Shown piece after piece: positions 53,686-63,682 of a DNA stretch of 64,000 nucleotides. The stretch spans positions 994,001 to 1,058,000 of the forward strand of contig NZ_OZ034990.1 of the NCBI RefSeq assembly GCF_964030935.1, in the 5' to 3' direction. This DNA comes from Rickettsiella endosymbiont of Aleochara curtula (lineage in GTDB: Bacteria > Pseudomonadota > Gammaproteobacteria > Diplorickettsiales > Diplorickettsiaceae). The translations under genes were made by a program, and so were the position numbers. Each line of letters begins with the position of its first letter. Positions within the stretch are counted from its first letter, which is position 1. The notes beneath the pieces are model-generated. The model saw only the letters and a program-made list of their open reading frames with translations, had not been told where the DNA came from and made no database searches.

Positions 53686-54999
53686 ATGAATAAAAAATCC
53701 ATTTTTACTGTAAAAGATATCAGTAAATCGTTTAAAAAAGCTGAACAACAAGAATTATTAGTCCTTGATAGGGTTAATTTTCAACTTTATGAAGATGAGA
53801 TTGTTGCACTATTAGGCAAGTCCGGTTCGGGGAAATCTACGTTATTACGCATTATTTCCGGTCTTTCTGATCCTAGCAGCGGCACAGTCACTTACCGTGA
53901 CCAGGTAGTCAATGGACCAGTACAAGGGATGGCAATGGTTTTTCAAAACTTTGCGCTCTTACCTTGGTTAACCGTCTTAGAAAATGTTGAATTAGGTCTA
54001 GAAGCATTACGTGTTCCACGAGATGAACGTAGAACACGATCTTTAAAAGCTATCGATATTATCGGCCTGGATGGATTCGAATCTGCTTACCCAAAAGAAT
54101 TATCCGGTGGTATGCGTCAACGAGTAGGTTTTGCACGCGCATTGGTTATTAATCCCGATGTGTTATTAATGGATGAACCTTTTTCGGCCTTAGATGTGCT
54201 GACTGCTGATAATCTTAAGAGCGATCTGCTCGATTTATGGGAAGCTAAACAAACGGGGACTCGCGGAATCTTATTTGTAACGCACAACATTGAAGAAGCT
54301 GTTTTACTCGCTAACCGTGTCATTGTATTTGATAGCGATCCGGGCACTATCCGAGCAGAATTAACCATTGATTTACCTTATCCACGAACTGAGCAAAATC
54401 CTGAATTTCGAAACTATGTCGATCAAATATATTCCCTAATTACTCGCCAAATGGATGAGCGTAAGAAATTATTGCTTAAAGAACAGCTTCCTCGCATCAC
54501 CGATATAGGTTATCGCCTTCCGGATGCTGATATTTCCGAATTGACAGGTTTACTTGAAACTTTAGATCAATCTGAATACCAAGGTCATGTGAGTTTACCT
54601 GAGCTTACTGAATCACTACATTTAGATGTCGATGATTTATTTCCATTAACTGAAGTATTGGACATTCTCGGTTTTGCTCACGTCAACAATGGCGAATTAA
54701 TTTTAACTGAAGCTGGAAAATTATTTGCTAATGCTGATATTTTAGAACGAAAAAAAATATTTGCTGCTCATTTATTACGTTATGTACCTTTAGCAAAGCA
54801 TATACGACAGGTTCTCGAAGAAAGACGTACAACCGGTCAGAGGGCCACTAGAGAACGTTTTTTAAATGAATTAGAGGATTATTTGAGCGAAAAAGAAGCT
54901 GAACGCGTTCTGCGCACTGTGATTGATTGGGGTCGTTACGCAGAGTTATTTGCCTATGCTAACAATACTGGCATGCTTAGCTTAGAAAATCCAAATTAA
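53686..54999 (+). CDS. ABC transporter ATPase with C-terminal AAA-associated domain
   Basis: A 437-residue ATPase, about 170 longer than a plain NitT/TauT ATPase. Nucleotide-binding motifs: Walker A LLGKSGSGKSTLLRI, Q-loop MVFQNFALLPWL, signature LSGGMRQRVGFARAL, Walker B VLLMDEPFSALD and the switch His in FVTHNIEEA. The remaining 170 residues (from about 265: QIYSLITRQMDERKK) form the C-terminal AAA-associated region found in some nitrate/taurine-type ATPases, possibly regulatory. It is in an operon with the double permease. Which substrate is moved cannot be told. Confidence 0.93.
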   Translation: MNKKSIFTVKDISKSFKKAEQQELLVLDRVNFQLYEDEIVALLGKSGSGKSTLLRIISGLSDPSSGTVTYRDQVVNGPVQGMAMVFQNFALLPWLTVLENVELGLEALRVPRDERRTRSLKAIDIIGLDGFESAYPKELSGGMRQRVGFARALVINPDVLLMDEPFSALDVLTADNLKSDLLDLWEAKQTGTRGILFVTHNIEEAVLLANRVIVFDSDPGTIRAELTIDLPYPRTEQNPEFRNYVDQIYSLITRQMDERKKLLLKEQLPRITDIGYRLPDADISELTGLLETLDQSEYQGHVSLPELTESLHLDVDDLFPLTEVLDILGFAHVNNGELILTEAGKLFANADILERKKIFAAHLLRYVPLAKHIRQVLEERRTTGQRATRERFLNELEDYLSEKEAERVLRTVIDWGRYAELFAYANNTGMLSLENPN

Positions 55000-55056
55000 A
55001 AAACACTGAAGTCATCAAACAATATTTCATTCTAATTTTCCCTATGGTTAAAATTT

Positions 55057-56028
55057 ATGCAGACTAAAAAATTTTCTGAATCCGCTCGAAAAGTAATTGA
55101 GACCGAAGGGATAGCCATTTTGAGTTTATTAAAGCAAATTAACTCCAGTTTTGAACGGGCATGTGAATTACTTTTAAATTGCCAAGGTCACATTGTTGTC
55201 ATTGGAATTGGAAAATCAGGCCATATCGGGAATAAAATCGCTGCTACTTTAGCCAGCACAGGGAGTCCCGCTTTTTTTATTCATGCCGCAGAAGCGAATC
55301 ATGGTGATCTAGGCATGATAAACTCTAAAGATGTGGTTCTTGCCATTTCTCATTCTGGGGAAACGGATGAGCTCATCAGTATTCTTCCTACACTTAAACT
55401 ACTGAATATCCCTTTTATACTGATGACTGGAAACCCCCTCTCTACCCTAGCGCAACAAGCGACCGTCACCATCCCTATAGCTATAGAGCAAGAAGCTTGT
55501 CCGTTGGGCTTAGCACCAACATGTAGTAGTACCGCATCATTAGTCATGGGCGATGCTATCGCCATATCTCTGCTCAATATTCGTGGCTTTAGCAGTGATG
55601 ACTTTGCCAAGGTTCACCCAAAAGGGCAATTGGGTCGACGTTTATTATTAAAAGTAGCGGATATTATGCATACTGGATCAGCGGTTCCAAACGTAAAATC
55701 CGGGACCGCTTTAGTTCAAGCCCTATATGAAGTTTCACAAAAAAGACTGGGAATGACTTTAATTACTGACAATAACCAACATCTACTCGGTATTTTTACT
55801 GATGGAGATCTCAGACGAGCAATAGATCAGGGGTTGAATCTTCAAACCACTTTGGTCGATCAAGTCATGACGTCTAATAGTAAAACAATTAATAAAGATA
55901 TACTGGCTGCTGAAGCTTTACGAATAATGGAAGATAACAAGATTACTACTTTAATTATCGTGGACAAAGAAAAAAAACCTCTCGGAGTAGTGCATATTCA
56001 TGATATCCTGAGCCAGAGAATCACTTAA
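55057..56028 (+). CDS. kdsD: Arabinose-5-phosphate isomerase
   Basis: Converts ribulose-5-phosphate to arabinose-5-phosphate, the first step of KDO synthesis for LPS. An N-terminal SIS sugar-isomerase domain (GIGKSGHIGNKIAATLASTG, FFIHAAEANHGDLGMI, SHSGETDEL) is followed by two CBS domains (about residues 200-323; HPKGQLGRRL joins them). Its 323 residues match KdsD. It leads the LPS-transport cluster kdsD-lptC-lptA-lptB. The usual next gene, kdsC, is absent and a repeat copy occupies the gap. Confidence 0.95.
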   Translation: MQTKKFSESARKVIETEGIAILSLLKQINSSFERACELLLNCQGHIVVIGIGKSGHIGNKIAATLASTGSPAFFIHAAEANHGDLGMINSKDVVLAISHSGETDELISILPTLKLLNIPFILMTGNPLSTLAQQATVTIPIAIEQEACPLGLAPTCSSTASLVMGDAIAISLLNIRGFSSDDFAKVHPKGQLGRRLLLKVADIMHTGSAVPNVKSGTALVQALYEVSQKRLGMTLITDNNQHLLGIFTDGDLRRAIDQGLNLQTTLVDQVMTSNSKTINKDILAAEALRIMEDNKITTLIIVDKEKKPLGVVHIHDILSQRIT

Positions 56029-56146
56029 TATAATCTTCGCACTTGACATTGTCTGTGTATCGCGGGGATCGCAACCCTCATGGTTACTGTATATACCAGA
56101 TTGTTGCTCGAACAGCGCTTGTCAAAAACCTAATGCTGTGACTATA
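56029..56146 (+). repeat. Dispersed palindromic repeat, diverged full copy
   Basis: TATAATCTTCGCACTTGACA begins it and CTAATGCTGTGACTATA ends it, with CGCAACCCTCATGGTTA in the middle. About 118 bp, with many changes from the consensus. It starts right behind the kdsD stop, in the place where kdsC is found in related genomes. Confidence 0.85.
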
Positions 56147-56186
56147 CATTTACTTAGATCTGCTTGTTTAAACTATATTCAATAGT

Positions 56187-56756
56187 ATGTTTTCTAAAAC
56201 ACTATTCACTAATCTTATTCTTATTTCGCTTATTTTATTAGGTACGTGGTATACATGGTTACAGCTGACTAGGTCTGAAAACTCTACTGTTATAGGAAAT
56301 CAACCTGACGCCTACGCGACTAAGGTCATAATTTATCACATTGATAAATCAGGTAAGCTTTATGATCAATTAGACACTCCTTTGTCCGTCCATTATCCCT
56401 CAGACGATAGTATTGCTCTCACCACACCTATTTTTACTTTATTTTTGAAAAAAAAAGAATCATGGCAACTTTCATCTCGTTATGGCAAACTGAAAGAGGA
56501 TAAAGATCTTCTACAGCTTTGGGATAATGTCAAACTTGAACAAAAACAAGGATCAGCCAATAAAACTGTCTCGACCCTAACCACGTCCACTTTAGATATT
56601 CATCTTAAAGAAAAAACAGCTGAAACGTCCGCACCTGTCGTAATAACTCAGATTAATCAAGAAATACATGCTGTAGGACTACATGCTAATTTTAATACCA
56701 AAACGATACGGCTTTTATCTCAAGTGAAGGGCCAACTCAAACCTGCAAAAAATTGA
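56187..56756 (+). CDS. lptC: LPS export system protein LptC
   Basis: A 189-residue bitopic inner-membrane protein of the Lpt bridge that hands LPS from LptB2FG to LptA. It has one N-terminal membrane segment (about residues 6-24) and a periplasmic beta-jellyroll. The family is poorly conserved in sequence, but LWDNVKLEQ and AVGLHANFNTKTIRLLSQVKG match it, and the position ahead of lptA and lptB confirms it. It overlaps lptA by 4 bases. Confidence 0.9.
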   Translation: MFSKTLFTNLILISLILLGTWYTWLQLTRSENSTVIGNQPDAYATKVIIYHIDKSGKLYDQLDTPLSVHYPSDDSIALTTPIFTLFLKKKESWQLSSRYGKLKEDKDLLQLWDNVKLEQKQGSANKTVSTLTTSTLDIHLKEKTAETSAPVVITQINQEIHAVGLHANFNTKTIRLLSQVKGQLKPAKN

Positions 56757-57310
56757 TGAGGTTTAAGATGTGGATTCAAGATTGCTTGAAAAAAAAACCA
56801 CTCAAAACAAATAAAGCCTATTTATATTATCTACTCCTGATAATAGCAAGTTCCCCTATCGCCTTATATGCTCATCCAAAAGATATGGAACAAACCATCT
56901 ATTTTGAGTCTGATACTTTGTCATATAATAATGAGACAAAATTAGGAATCTATCAGGGGCATATTAAGTTAACTCAAGGATCGGGAGTGCTCACTGCAGA
57001 CTATGCCACCAGTTACGCCGACCAAGATGGTCAAGTCACCAAAATAATCGCTACCGGTAATCCAGCACGTTATCGCGCACTTATATTTGCTAATCGACCT
57101 AAGTTAATTGCTACTGGAAATACGATCTATTATTATCCACAAAAAGACTGGCTAGAAGCTGTGGGTAATGCCGAGATTGTACAAGGACAAAATCATGTTA
57201 AAGGCCCGCAAATTAACTATGATTTTAAAAAGAAAACCGTCGGTTCCCCTATCTCAAAAGAAGGGCATACTCAAATACTAATAGCTCCATTGCAACCTGT
57301 AAGCTCATGA
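56753..57310 (+). CDS. lptA: LPS export periplasmic bridge protein LptA
   Basis: A 185-residue periplasmic protein that forms the LPS-carrying filament between inner and outer membranes. The signal peptide is preceded by a basic stretch of about 22 residues, with the hydrophobic core [16 protein letters not shown]. The OstA-like jellyroll shows [28 protein letters not shown] and [25 protein letters not shown]. It overlaps lptC and lptB by 4 bases each, so translation is coupled across the three genes. Confidence 0.94.
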   Translation: MMRFKMWIQDCLKKKPLKTNKAYLYYLLLIIASSPIALYAHPKDMEQTIYFESDTLSYNNETKLGIYQGHIKLTQGSGVLTADYATSYADQDGQVTKIIATGNPARYRALIFANRPKLIATGNTIYYYPQKDWLEAVGNAEIVQGQNHVKGPQINYDFKKKTVGSPISKEGHTQILIAPLQPVSS

Positions 57311-58032
57311 GTAAATTACATGCTATAAATTTGGCCAAGCGTTACCATTCCCGGGTTGTGGTCAAAAATGTTTCTCTAGAACTAGTAACCGGGGAAGTAG
57401 TAGGTTTGTTAGGCCCTAATGGCGCTGGAAAAACCACCAGCTTTTACTTAATCGTGGGTCTAGTTGAAAGTGCACAAGGTAAAATTTTATTAGATAATCA
57501 TAATATTACGCATTTGCCCATGCACGCCCGTGCTAAGGCCGGCATCGGTTATTTACCTCAAGAACCTTCTATATTTCGTAAATTATCTGTTGCCGATAAT
57601 ATCCTTGCTATACTCCAATTACGTAAAGATCTTTCCAAAGAACAACGTAAACAACATCTCGAAAATCTACTTCATGAATTCCACATTACACATATCCGCG
57701 ATACGTTAGGGATTAGTTTATCGGGGGGTGAACGTCGTCGTGTAGAAATTGCTCGCGCTTTGGCCATGGAACCAAAGTTCATGCTATTAGATGAGCCTTT
57801 TGCAGGAATTGATCCTATTTCTGTCGTTGATATTAAGCGCATGATTATTCATCTTAGCCGACGTGGTATCGGTGTTTTAATTACCGATCATAATGTTCGA
57901 GAAACCCTTACAATTTGTAAACGCGCTTATATAGTGAGTGAAGGGGAAACTATCTATGTGGGTACTCCAAAAGAAGTATTGAATAATCAACGTGTCAGGG
58001 AAGTCTATCTAGGCCATGAATTTGATCTATAG
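57307..58032 (+). CDS. lptB: LPS export ATPase LptB
   Basis: A 241-residue ABC ATPase that powers LPS extraction by LptFG. Walker [20 protein letters not shown], the Q-loop [10 protein letters not shown], signature [15 protein letters not shown], Walker [14 protein letters not shown] and the His switch in [11 protein letters not shown] are all standard for LptB. It is the last gene of the coupled lptC-lptA-lptB block. A repeat copy rather than rpoN lies between it and hpf. Confidence 0.98.
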   Translation: MSKLHAINLAKRYHSRVVVKNVSLELVTGEVVGLLGPNGAGKTTSFYLIVGLVESAQGKILLDNHNITHLPMHARAKAGIGYLPQEPSIFRKLSVADNILAILQLRKDLSKEQRKQHLENLLHEFHITHIRDTLGISLSGGERRRVEIARALAMEPKFMLLDEPFAGIDPISVVDIKRMIIHLSRRGIGVLITDHNVRETLTICKRAYIVSEGETIYVGTPKEVLNNQRVREVYLGHEFDL

Positions 58033-58085
58033 TCAAAGGGCTGGGTAAGGTATAATCAAATATACATTTCTGAAAAATATCAATG

Positions 58086-58209
58086 TATACTCACAGCAAT
58101 TGGATTTTTGGCAAGGCGCCGCGAGAATGAGCAACCGGAGTGTATTCAAGATACATGAGGATTGCGAGTTAAGCGGCAACACAGACAAAATTTCAAGTGC
58201 GAAGAGTAT
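58086..58209 (-). repeat. Dispersed palindromic repeat, full copy
   Basis: Probably the best-preserved copy here: TATACTCACAGCAATTGGAT to AAGTGCGAAGAGTAT over 124 bp, with the central palindrome GCAACCGGAGTGTAT and ATACATGAGGATTGC. It fills most of the lptB-hpf gap, where rpoN normally lies. Confidence 0.92.
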
Positions 58210-58233
58210 TAGATTATAAAGGTAGAGGGTCTA

Positions 58234-58569
58234 ATGCAAGTTACCATTACAGATGATGGCATTAAAGTTACTGACGCTTTAAAACAATATATACTCGATA
58301 AATTTAAACGACTGGAACGTATAACCCATAAAACTACAGCCATACATATCACATTAAGCCTTGAAAACTTAGCTCAAGTCGTTAAAGCCCTAGTCCATAC
58401 GCATGGTACTGAATTTTACGCAAGTGCCGAAAACGAAAGTTTATACCCTGCTATCGATGATTTAGTTGATAGGATAGAACAGCAAATCAATAAACATAAA
58501 CAAAAAATCAAAGAAAAACGACATGATCGATCAGAAAAATATGGTCCAGAAGAATCCGAAGAGCTGTAA
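58234..58569 (+). CDS. hpf: Ribosome hibernation-promoting factor, short form
   Basis: A 111-residue protein of the HPF/RaiA (S30AE) family, which binds the decoding site of idle 70S ribosomes and promotes dimers. The core runs MQVTITDDGIKVTDALKQYI to LVDRIEQQINKHKQKIKEKR, in line with short HPF (about 95-110 residues). It lies just after lptB, as in many gammaproteobacteria, with rpoN missing between. The downstream purB is close and may be read from the same transcript. Confidence 0.94.
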   Translation: MQVTITDDGIKVTDALKQYILDKFKRLERITHKTTAIHITLSLENLAQVVKALVHTHGTEFYASAENESLYPAIDDLVDRIEQQINKHKQKIKEKRHDRSEKYGPEESEEL

Positions 58570-58589
58570 ATAAACTTACCGAGGCCTAT

Positions 58590-59957
58590 GTGCAACTCAA
58601 TTCTCTAACAGCAATTTCTCCTATTGATGGTCGTTACTCGGAAAAAACTGCTGGTTTGCGTCCTTTATGTAGTGAGTATGGTTTATTTTATTTTAGAGTA
58701 ATCATTGAAATACGCTGGCTACAAACCCTTGCTGAACATTCTAACATCAAGGAGATTCCCGGATTTTCTACAGCAACTCAGCAACAATTGAATTGTATTA
58801 TTGAAAATTTTAATTTGGAAGATGCCGAAAGGATTAAAACTTTAGAAAAAACAACTCGACACGACATTAAAGCAGTTGAATATTTTTTGAAAGAGAAACT
58901 AGCTAAAAATCCACAGTTAGTATCGATTCGTGAGTTTATACACTTCGGTTGCACTTCTGATGATATTAATAATTTAGCTTATGCTTTAATGCTTAAAGAA
59001 GTACGCGCTCAACATTTATTACCCGCAATTCAACAATTAATAATTTATTTAAAAAAATATTCACATCAATATGCTACGCATGCGATGCTGGGTCGTACAC
59101 ACGGCCAAGCTGCTGTTCCCACCACTATGGGTAAAGAGTTGGCTAATTTTACTCAACGCTTAATAGAACAGGAAAAACTATTTGCTGCAGTAAAAATCGT
59201 CGGTAAATTTAATGGTGCAATTGGTAATTACAATGCGCATCGTGTTGCTTATCCCGATATTAATTGGCCTGAACTTAGCAAAAAATTTGTGACCAGTTTA
59301 GATTTAGACTGGAATGCTTATACTACACAGATTGAGCCGCATGACTATATTGCAGAATATTGTGACAGTTTAAAACGAATTAATACTATATTAATTAATT
59401 TGTCTGCCGATTGTTGGGGTTATATTTCTCTGGGTTATTTTAAACAAAAAGCTAAGATAGATGAAGTAGGCTCATCTACTATGCCTCATAAAATTAATCC
59501 TATCGACTTTGAAAATGCCGAGGGAAATTTTAGCCTAGCCAATAGCCTATACCAACTTTTTTCCAATACCTTACCTATCTCTCGTTGGCAACGTGATTTA
59601 AGAGATTCAACACTACTGCGTAATCTTGGAACAGCATTTGCATACAATTTAGTTGCCTATAAAAGTTTATATTGTGGTTTAGAAAAAATTTCTATCGATG
59701 ACACGCGATTACTAGAAGATCTCAATCACCATTGGGAAATATTGGCTGAAGCTATACAAACAATTTTAAGACGATATGGGGCTGAAATGCCTTACGAACA
59801 ATTAAAGGCCTTAACACAAGGTAAAAAACTTAATCAAAAAACTCTTCATGAATTTATTAACAACCTAAAAATACCCGACGATATTAAACAAAGCTTACTC
59901 GAATTATCGCCTACTAGTTATTTAGGCTATGCAATCGAATTGGCACAAGCTATCTAA
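58590..59957 (+). CDS. purB: Adenylosuccinate lyase
   Basis: Acts twice in purine synthesis, cleaving SAICAR and adenylosuccinate to release fumarate. Its 455 residues match the enterobacterial form. Start: GTG at 58590, giving MQLNSLTAISPIDGRY, which lines up with the E. coli N-terminus. The nearby ATG at 58588 is out of frame. A GAGG lies 5-8 bases upstream. Superfamily signatures: TTRHDIKAVEYFLK, HFGCTSDDINN, MLGRTHGQAAVPTTMGKE and SSTMPHKINPIDFENAEG (catalytic flexible loop). Confidence 0.97.
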   Translation: MQLNSLTAISPIDGRYSEKTAGLRPLCSEYGLFYFRVIIEIRWLQTLAEHSNIKEIPGFSTATQQQLNCIIENFNLEDAERIKTLEKTTRHDIKAVEYFLKEKLAKNPQLVSIREFIHFGCTSDDINNLAYALMLKEVRAQHLLPAIQQLIIYLKKYSHQYATHAMLGRTHGQAAVPTTMGKELANFTQRLIEQEKLFAAVKIVGKFNGAIGNYNAHRVAYPDINWPELSKKFVTSLDLDWNAYTTQIEPHDYIAEYCDSLKRINTILINLSADCWGYISLGYFKQKAKIDEVGSSTMPHKINPIDFENAEGNFSLANSLYQLFSNTLPISRWQRDLRDSTLLRNLGTAFAYNLVAYKSLYCGLEKISIDDTRLLEDLNHHWEILAEAIQTILRRYGAEMPYEQLKALTQGKKLNQKTLHEFINNLKIPDDIKQSLLELSPTSYLGYAIELAQAI

Positions 59958-60018
59958 AATTTTAAACACCCAAATTGTTCTACGCGTCCTAGGCAAAAAT
60001 TAAAATCCAGGATAATTT

Positions 60019-60765
60019 ATGCAGATGGATTTAACTAATAAACTATTTAACTTTTTTTTTAAATGGCTTAATAAAGAAGTAGAAGCTCCTCAACCAATTC
60101 CATTAAGTGATTTTAATAAACTTCGTCAGGAACTACGCCCTTGTGATGTTTTGTTGATAGAAGGTCGTAATCGTATTAGTCAAATGATTAAAGTAATTAC
60201 GCGCAGCTCCTGGTCACATGCCGCGCTATATCTTGGTCGTTTGTATGACATTGAAGATAAAGAGATGCAAAAAAAAATTACTGAATTTTACTCTGGCGAT
60301 CCCAGTGAACAATTAGTATTTGAAAGCTTGCTAGGAAAAGGCGCTTTAATCTCTCCATTAAAAAAATATGAAAAAGAACATATTCGTATATGTCGCCCAA
60401 GAAATATTTCTTATCAAGAAGGACAAAAAATTATTGGTTATGCTATAAAAAAATTAGGCATAGAATATGATTTTAGATTAATTTTCGACTTAGGCCGTTT
60501 TTTAATGCCTTGGCCATTTTTACCGCGTAGATGGCACTCGACACTCTTTAATTACAAACCAGGGATGAGGACCAAAGAAAGTTGTTCTTCATTATTAGCT
60601 GAAGCTTTTCAATCGGTCAATTTTCCGATATTGCCATTATTAAAAAGTGATGGGAAAGGTCTTAAGCTATATAAAACTAACCCTAGGCTTTACTCACCGC
60701 GCGACTTTGACTATTCCCCTTATTTTGATATCATCAAATACCCCATGGATACTCTTCGCATTTGA
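60019..60765 (+). CDS. YiiX/YebB-like permuted papain-fold hydrolase
   Basis: A 248-residue protein of the permuted NlpC/P60 (YiiX-like) group, thiol hydrolases of unclear targets. The catalytic His is in SSWSHAALYLGR (about residue 65) and the Cys in TKESCSSLLAEAF (about residue 193), the reversed order expected for permuted members. LRPCDVLLIEGRNRISQMIK is the family N-terminal strand. No clear signal peptide. The final codons (…MDTLRI, then TGA) come from the left tip of a dispersed repeat that reaches into the gene end, so the native C-terminus has been altered. Start may be Met1 or Met3. Confidence 0.85.
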   Translation: MQMDLTNKLFNFFFKWLNKEVEAPQPIPLSDFNKLRQELRPCDVLLIEGRNRISQMIKVITRSSWSHAALYLGRLYDIEDKEMQKKITEFYSGDPSEQLVFESLLGKGALISPLKKYEKEHIRICRPRNISYQEGQKIIGYAIKKLGIEYDFRLIFDLGRFLMPWPFLPRRWHSTLFNYKPGMRTKESCSSLLAEAFQSVNFPILPLLKSDGKGLKLYKTNPRLYSPRDFDYSPYFDIIKYPMDTLRI

Positions 60766-60802
60766 ATAAGTGCACGCTCAGCCCCCGAGCCTCATCTATC
60801 TT
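60748..60802 (+). repeat. Dispersed palindromic repeat, left-half fragment
   Basis: GATACTCTTCGCATTTGAAT, then AAGTGCACGCTCA and CCTCATCTATCTTA match the left half of the family with the right half missing. Its first bases supply the last codons and the stop codon of the YiiX-like gene. Confidence 0.7.
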
Positions 60803-60811
60803 AAAAATTTT

Positions 60812-63415
60812 TTACTTTTTAGTTTTAGCTTTTGTTTTTTTTGCCGTTAATTTTATTTTCCCATCGGTATAGTCTACAAAAATTTTATCCCCTGGTAAGA
60901 ATTTTTCTTCTAGCATATCTTTGGCAATCGGATTCTCCAATTCTTGTTGAATGGTACGTTTTAAAGGTCGCGCCCCATAAACAGGATCATAGCCCATTTT
61001 GGCAATGTGATTAACCGCAGCTGCACTGACTTCTAATTGTAAATCACGTTCATTCAGACGTTCGCGCAGTCTCTCTAATTGGATTGAAGTTATAGAGTGA
61101 ATCTGTTTTTCAGTTAAAGCATGAAAAACAACTACCTCATCAACACGATTAATAAATTCAGGTCGAAAATGTTGTGCAATAATATCCATTAGCGTACTTT
61201 TTAATGCTGAGTAATCTTTTTTAGAGGTCAACTCTTGAATAATTTGTGAACCTAAATTTGACGTCATCACTATAACGGTATTACGAAAATCTACTGTGCG
61301 TCCCTGGCCATCAGTTAAACGACCATCCTCTAATACTTGCAATAAAATATTAAATACATCCGCATGCGCTTTTTCAATTTCATCCAGAAGGACTACGGAA
61401 TAAGGTTTTCGACGAACTGCTTCGGTAAGATAGCCCCCTTCTTCATAACCTACATATCCTGGAGGAGCACCAATGAGACGCGCAACAGAATGTTTTTCCA
61501 TAAATTCAGACATATCTAAACGCACCATCGCATCGTCAGAATCAAATAAAAATCCTGCTAGAGCTTTGCAAACTTCTGTTTTACCGACACCAGTAGGGCC
61601 TGAAAAAATAAACGATCCTATTGGACGCTTAGGATCCGATAAACCCGCACGGGAACGTCGAATAGCATTCGCTACAACTGCAATCGCTTCATCTTGACCC
61701 ACTACACGTTGATGTAGCGCATCTTCCATATGTAATAATTTTTGTCGCTCGCCTTCTAACATTTTAGAGACGGGGATTCCCGTCCATTGCGAAACAATTT
61801 CCGCAATTTCTTTCTCGCTAACTTTATTACGAACTAATTGCGGTTCCTTGTTTTCCATTTTCTGAGCCGCCAGTAATTTTTTTTCTAATGCGGGAATTTG
61901 GCCATATTGTAATTCTGACATTCGATTTAAATCGCCCGAGCGGCGCGCTTTTTCTAATTCAAATTGTGACTTTTCAAGTTCACTTTTGATTTTTTGCTCG
62001 CCTTGCAAGGTCGCTTTTTCAGCTTTCCAAACCTCGTTGAGATCGGCATATTTTTTTGAAAGCTCGGTAATCTCATTTTCTAAAATTTCCAGTCTAATCT
62101 TAGAAGATTCATCGGTTTCTTTTTTTAAAGCTTCTCGTTCAATTTTTAACTGAATTAATCGTCTATCTAAACGATCAAGCTTTTCTGGCTTAGAATCGAT
62201 TTCGATTCTAATTCGACTAGCGGCCTCATCGATAAGATCGATTGCTTTATCCGGCAAATTTCTATCAGAAATATAACGATGGGATAAAGTGGCTGCAGCA
62301 AGAATGGCTGAATCCATAATTTCTACGCCATGGTGAATCTCATAACGTTGCTTTAAACCACGTAAAATAGCTATAGTATCTTCAACACTCGGTTCATCCA
62401 CTAGAATTTTTTGAAAACGTCGTTCTAATGCAGCATCTTTTTCGATATAATTTCTATATTCATTTAAAGTAGTTGCTCCGATACAATGTAATTGACCTCG
62501 TGCTAAAGCAGGTTTTAACATATTCCCTGCATCCATAGCGCCTTCTGCTTTCCCTGCACCGACCATGGTATGCAACTCATCAATAAATAAAATTATTTGT
62601 CCTTCTTGCTTTGCAAGCTCATTCAAAACTGCTTTTAAGCGCTCTTCAAATTCTCCTCGATATTTTGCTCCAGCAATTAACGAGCCCATATCTAAAGCAA
62701 GTAAACGTTTATTTCTTAGGCCTTCTGGAACTTCGTGATTAACAATACGTAGCGCAAGTCCTTCCACTACAGCGGTTTTACCCACGCCCGGCTCGCCAAT
62801 AAGAACAGGATTATTTTTAGTTCGTCTTTGTAACACTTGAATAGTTCGACGTATCACATCGTCACGGCCGATAACTGGATCGAGTTTTCCTTGCGATGCC
62901 TGAGCTGTTAGATCAATTGTATATTTTTCCAAGGCTCCACGACGACCTTCTGCTTCAGGATCATTCACTGCTTCTCCACCTCGAATATCCTTTATTGATT
63001 GCTCTAGCAACGCTTTGCTAGCACCTGCTTTTCGTAATAGTTCGCCCAATATGCTCTTATCATCTATCGCTGCAAGCACAAATAATTCGCTTGATAAATA
63101 TTCATCATTTCGTTGTTGTGCAAGCTTATCGGTTACATTCAGTAAACGAATAAGATTAGTAGAAGGATGAATTTCCCCAGGTATTGAAGCTTGCACTTTG
63201 GGTAAACGCGCAATGGCTTCATCCAAGTTTTTAGTTAATTGATTTAAATTAACATTAGCTTTGCTCAATAAAGGTTTGACCGTGCCATTCTCTTGCTGCA
63301 ACAAAGCAGACATCAAATGGATAGGTTCAATAAAAGAATTATCTTGTCCTATAGCTAATGATTGAGATTCTGCTAAGGCATTTTGAAACTGACTAGTTAA
63401 TTTATTAAGACTCAT
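60812..63415 (-). CDS. clpB: Disaggregase chaperone ClpB
   Basis: The hexameric AAA+ chaperone that resolubilises aggregated proteins together with DnaK. The full 867 residues include the N-terminal Clp_N domain (about 1-145), AAA-1 with Walker [11 protein letters not shown] and Walker [15 protein letters not shown], the long coiled-coil M domain (about 400-525, many Lys/Glu), AAA-2 with [14 protein letters not shown] and [10 protein letters not shown], and the C-terminal D2-small domain. It is a single-gene unit divergent from sppA. The stretch CTTGATTTTTTC about 65 bases upstream on its strand is weakly like a heat-shock -35. Confidence 0.98.
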   Translation of the reverse strand: MSLNKLTSQFQNALAESQSLAIGQDNSFIEPIHLMSALLQQENGTVKPLLSKANVNLNQLTKNLDEAIARLPKVQASIPGEIHPSTNLIRLLNVTDKLAQQRNDEYLSSELFVLAAIDDKSILGELLRKAGASKALLEQSIKDIRGGEAVNDPEAEGRRGALEKYTIDLTAQASQGKLDPVIGRDDVIRRTIQVLQRRTKNNPVLIGEPGVGKTAVVEGLALRIVNHEVPEGLRNKRLLALDMGSLIAGAKYRGEFEERLKAVLNELAKQEGQIILFIDELHTMVGAGKAEGAMDAGNMLKPALARGQLHCIGATTLNEYRNYIEKDAALERRFQKILVDEPSVEDTIAILRGLKQRYEIHHGVEIMDSAILAAATLSHRYISDRNLPDKAIDLIDEAASRIRIEIDSKPEKLDRLDRRLIQLKIEREALKKETDESSKIRLEILENEITELSKKYADLNEVWKAEKATLQGEQKIKSELEKSQFELEKARRSGDLNRMSELQYGQIPALEKKLLAAQKMENKEPQLVRNKVSEKEIAEIVSQWTGIPVSKMLEGERQKLLHMEDALHQRVVGQDEAIAVVANAIRRSRAGLSDPKRPIGSFIFSGPTGVGKTEVCKALAGFLFDSDDAMVRLDMSEFMEKHSVARLIGAPPGYVGYEEGGYLTEAVRRKPYSVVLLDEIEKAHADVFNILLQVLEDGRLTDGQGRTVDFRNTVIVMTSNLGSQIIQELTSKKDYSALKSTLMDIIAQHFRPEFINRVDEVVVFHALTEKQIHSITSIQLERLRERLNERDLQLEVSAAAVNHIAKMGYDPVYGARPLKRTIQQELENPIAKDMLEEKFLPGDKIFVDYTDGKIKLTAKKTKAKTKK

Positions 63416-63682
63416 AAGATCCTCTAGTTATCACTCATCTAGCTTGATGTCTCCTAAATAGTTTAGTCTAATTAGAAAAAATCAAGTCGATTTTGGTAAA
63501 AATACTTACCCAACTATTTTAGACGAATAAATATAAGTCTAATTCTGCAGAATTTGTGCCTGTCTCGAATGTGGAACCACGCTAAAATTCTTATTTTCAG
63601 CGTATATATGTCCCAGCTAGTCAAAAAGAGGTAAACTATGCGCATTTATATTCTTATTTCAAAAATTTAAATAGGGTTCTAT

